Assembly (NCBI RefSeq): GCF_001695855.1 | Contig: NZ_MBSS01000016.1 | Coordinates: 34,763-98,762 of the forward strand | DNA length: 64,000 bases | Direction of reading: 5' to 3' | Source: Ensifer sp. LC163 | Lineage (GTDB): Bacteria; Pseudomonadota; Alphaproteobacteria; Rhizobiales; Rhizobiaceae | Part shown: one piece after another, positions 63,181 to 64,000 of the stretch | Numbering within the stretch: the first letter of the stretch is position 1 | Layout: each line of letters starts with the position of its first letter | Position numbers and translations under genes: made by a program | Notes under the pieces: generated by a model | What the model was told of the DNA's origin: nothing | Seen by the model: the letters and a program-made list of their open reading frames with translations, nothing else | Databases searched by the model: none

Positions 63181-63309
63181 ATGACAAAAGTCGTGTCCAT
63201 TGCGGCGCTCTTGCTCGTCGTCGCAGGCGGTAACTACCTTCTGTGGTCTCCGGACGACCTGTGCACGAGGGGCATGTCGAACTCGCCGACGGGTGGGGCA
63301 TGCCGGTAA
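63181..63309 (+). CDS. Possible small secreted peptide
   Basis: 42-codon frame with a hydrophobic leader (MTKVVSIAALLLVVAGGNYLLW) and a short polar tail ending GGACR. It begins 11 bases after the reductase stop with no clear ribosome site. It may be real or chance. Confidence 0.3.
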   Translation: MTKVVSIAALLLVVAGGNYLLWSPDDLCTRGMSNSPTGGACR

Positions 63310-63395
63310 GGCTTTCACGCCTTCTTAACCATGAATTGTGAAAATGCGCTCATCCGGTGGGCATGATGCCGACCGTTCGCTTGGGGTAAGGGTGC

Positions 63396-64000
63396 ATGCG
63401 TAAGCCGCAAGATCAGAAGCTGTCCTCTGGCGCCATACCGGAGTCCGGCTACGTCCTCTCCCGCCGCGCTGTGCTTTCAGGCCTCGGTGTCATGACCCTG
63501 TTTGGCGCCTCCGGCTGCTCGCAGATGCTCGAACTTCCGTCGCTGGGAACAATTGAGCCGTCCAGTAGTATGCCGCCTGTGGGCGTTGATCGCATGCCGA
63601 CCGGTTCAATTCCACCGGTCAGCATCGACAGCAACATCACCGCCAACAGCACGATGTATGCCTCGCTGATCGACAATGGCTTCGTAATTCCTGCAATCCC
63701 ATTCCAGAAGGTCAAGCCGGAATTCCGTCGCCAGATCGTTGTCGATCCGACCGGCGAGGCGCCGGGCACGATCGTGGTGAGGCTCAACGAGCGGCATCTC
63801 TATTGGGTGCAGGAAGGCGGCGAAGCGATCCGTTACGGCGTCGGCATCGGCAAGGCCGGCTTCGAATGGAATGGCCGTGCAGAGATCCAGTACACAAAAG
63901 AGTGGCCGACCTGGACGCCGCCGAAAGAGATGATCGCGCGCAAGCCGGAACTGGTGAAATGGACGGGTGGTCAGCCGGGCGGGCTCGACAACCCGCTCGG
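63396..64000 (+). CDS. L,D-transpeptidase family protein, cut by window edge
   Basis: About 201 codons present. The ATG at 63396 opens a frame with a twin-arginine-like and lipobox leader (SRRAVLSGLGVMTLFGASGC), a Pro/Ser linker, and then the YkuD start (GTIVVRLNERHLYWVQEGGEAIRYGVGIGKAGFEWNGRAEI, WPTWTPPKEMIARKPEL). The catalytic His-Cys segment would lie beyond the edge. It is a second L,D-transpeptidase, distinct from the one in the Tad operon. Confidence 0.88.
   Translation, partial: MRKPQDQKLSSGAIPESGYVLSRRAVLSGLGVMTLFGASGCSQMLELPSLGTIEPSSSMPPVGVDRMPTGSIPPVSIDSNITANSTMYASLIDNGFVIPAIPFQKVKPEFRRQIVVDPTGEAPGTIVVRLNERHLYWVQEGGEAIRYGVGIGKAGFEWNGRAEIQYTKEWPTWTPPKEMIARKPELVKWTGGQPGGLDNPL

Overview
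The window looks like an accessory replicon (plasmid or chromid), or a heavily transferred region, of a Rhizobiales bacterium, most likely the Sinorhizobium/Ensifer-Rhizobium group. The reasons are GC-rich coding DNA, a BA14K-family protein, RIME1-like repeats (four full and one partial), Ti/Sym-plasmid-type TraA/TraC/TraG, a C-terminally short second FtsZ, and a complete alphaproteobacterial cpa/tad pilus locus. The genus is inference; the gene content is read from the sequence.

Layout. (1) 1-8028: a minus-strand catabolic operon with a branched-chain-type ABC importer (binding protein, LivG, LivF, LivH, LivM), a glutathione S-transferase, an intradiol ring-cleavage dioxygenase and a truncated SDR. 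A divergent LacI-type regulator faces it, and three identical palindromic operators lie in the control region. (2) 8357-24960: a BA14K protein, an orphan membrane protein, then the Tad/Flp pilus locus (tadD, a membrane coiled-coil protein, an AAA+ ATPase, tadC, tadB, cpaF, an embedded L,D-transpeptidase, cpaE, two TadE-like genes, tadG, a short lipoprotein, cpaC, cpaB, pilA, and divergent cpaA). (3) 25.0-31.4 kb: a scrap zone with transposase, prophage, reductase and histidine-kinase fragments, four copies of a small-ORF module, a PAP2 enzyme, a second copy of the orphan membrane-protein family, an ICMT-like membrane methyltransferase and an adenosine-specific kinase. (4) 31.4-37 kb: DNA-transfer genes traA (frameshifted near its 3' end), traC and traG around an RSF1010-like oriT, followed by an MNT-HEPN protein. 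(5) 38.25-43.26 kb: a Recombinase-in-Trio (RIT) element with about 104-bp inverted ends. It carries an SRPBCC gene and is inserted in an ArdC-like antirestriction gene, which can be rejoined in frame across a 6-bp duplication. (6) 44-51 kb: alpha/beta hydrolase, metallo-beta-lactamase-fold protein, DUF6130-like protein, and an epoxide hydrolase/isochorismatase operon opposite an HxlR regulator. (7) 51.1-61.8 kb: SDR, a thiolase pseudogene with two in-frame stops, an RND efflux operon with two TetR regulators, a FabF paralogue, the short FtsZ and a small coiled protein. (8) 61.9-64.0 kb: HxlR regulator, divergent NADP-binding reductase, and a truncated L,D-transpeptidase at the edge.

How the parts work together. 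The first operon probably imports an aromatic or related acid and starts its ring cleavage under LacI control. The Tad genes form a complete adhesion-pilus machine. The transfer genes look like a mobilisable module whose TraA and ArdC genes have been damaged by a frameshift and by RIT insertion. A shared AGATGTCA half-site upstream of both the SDR/thiolase pair and the efflux operon suggests one TetR regulon.

The strongest candidates for a second look are the RIT element (cargo gene, end structure, exact target duplication), the oriT, the TraA frameshift, the repeated small-ORF module, the two-member orphan membrane family, and the shared palindromic operators.
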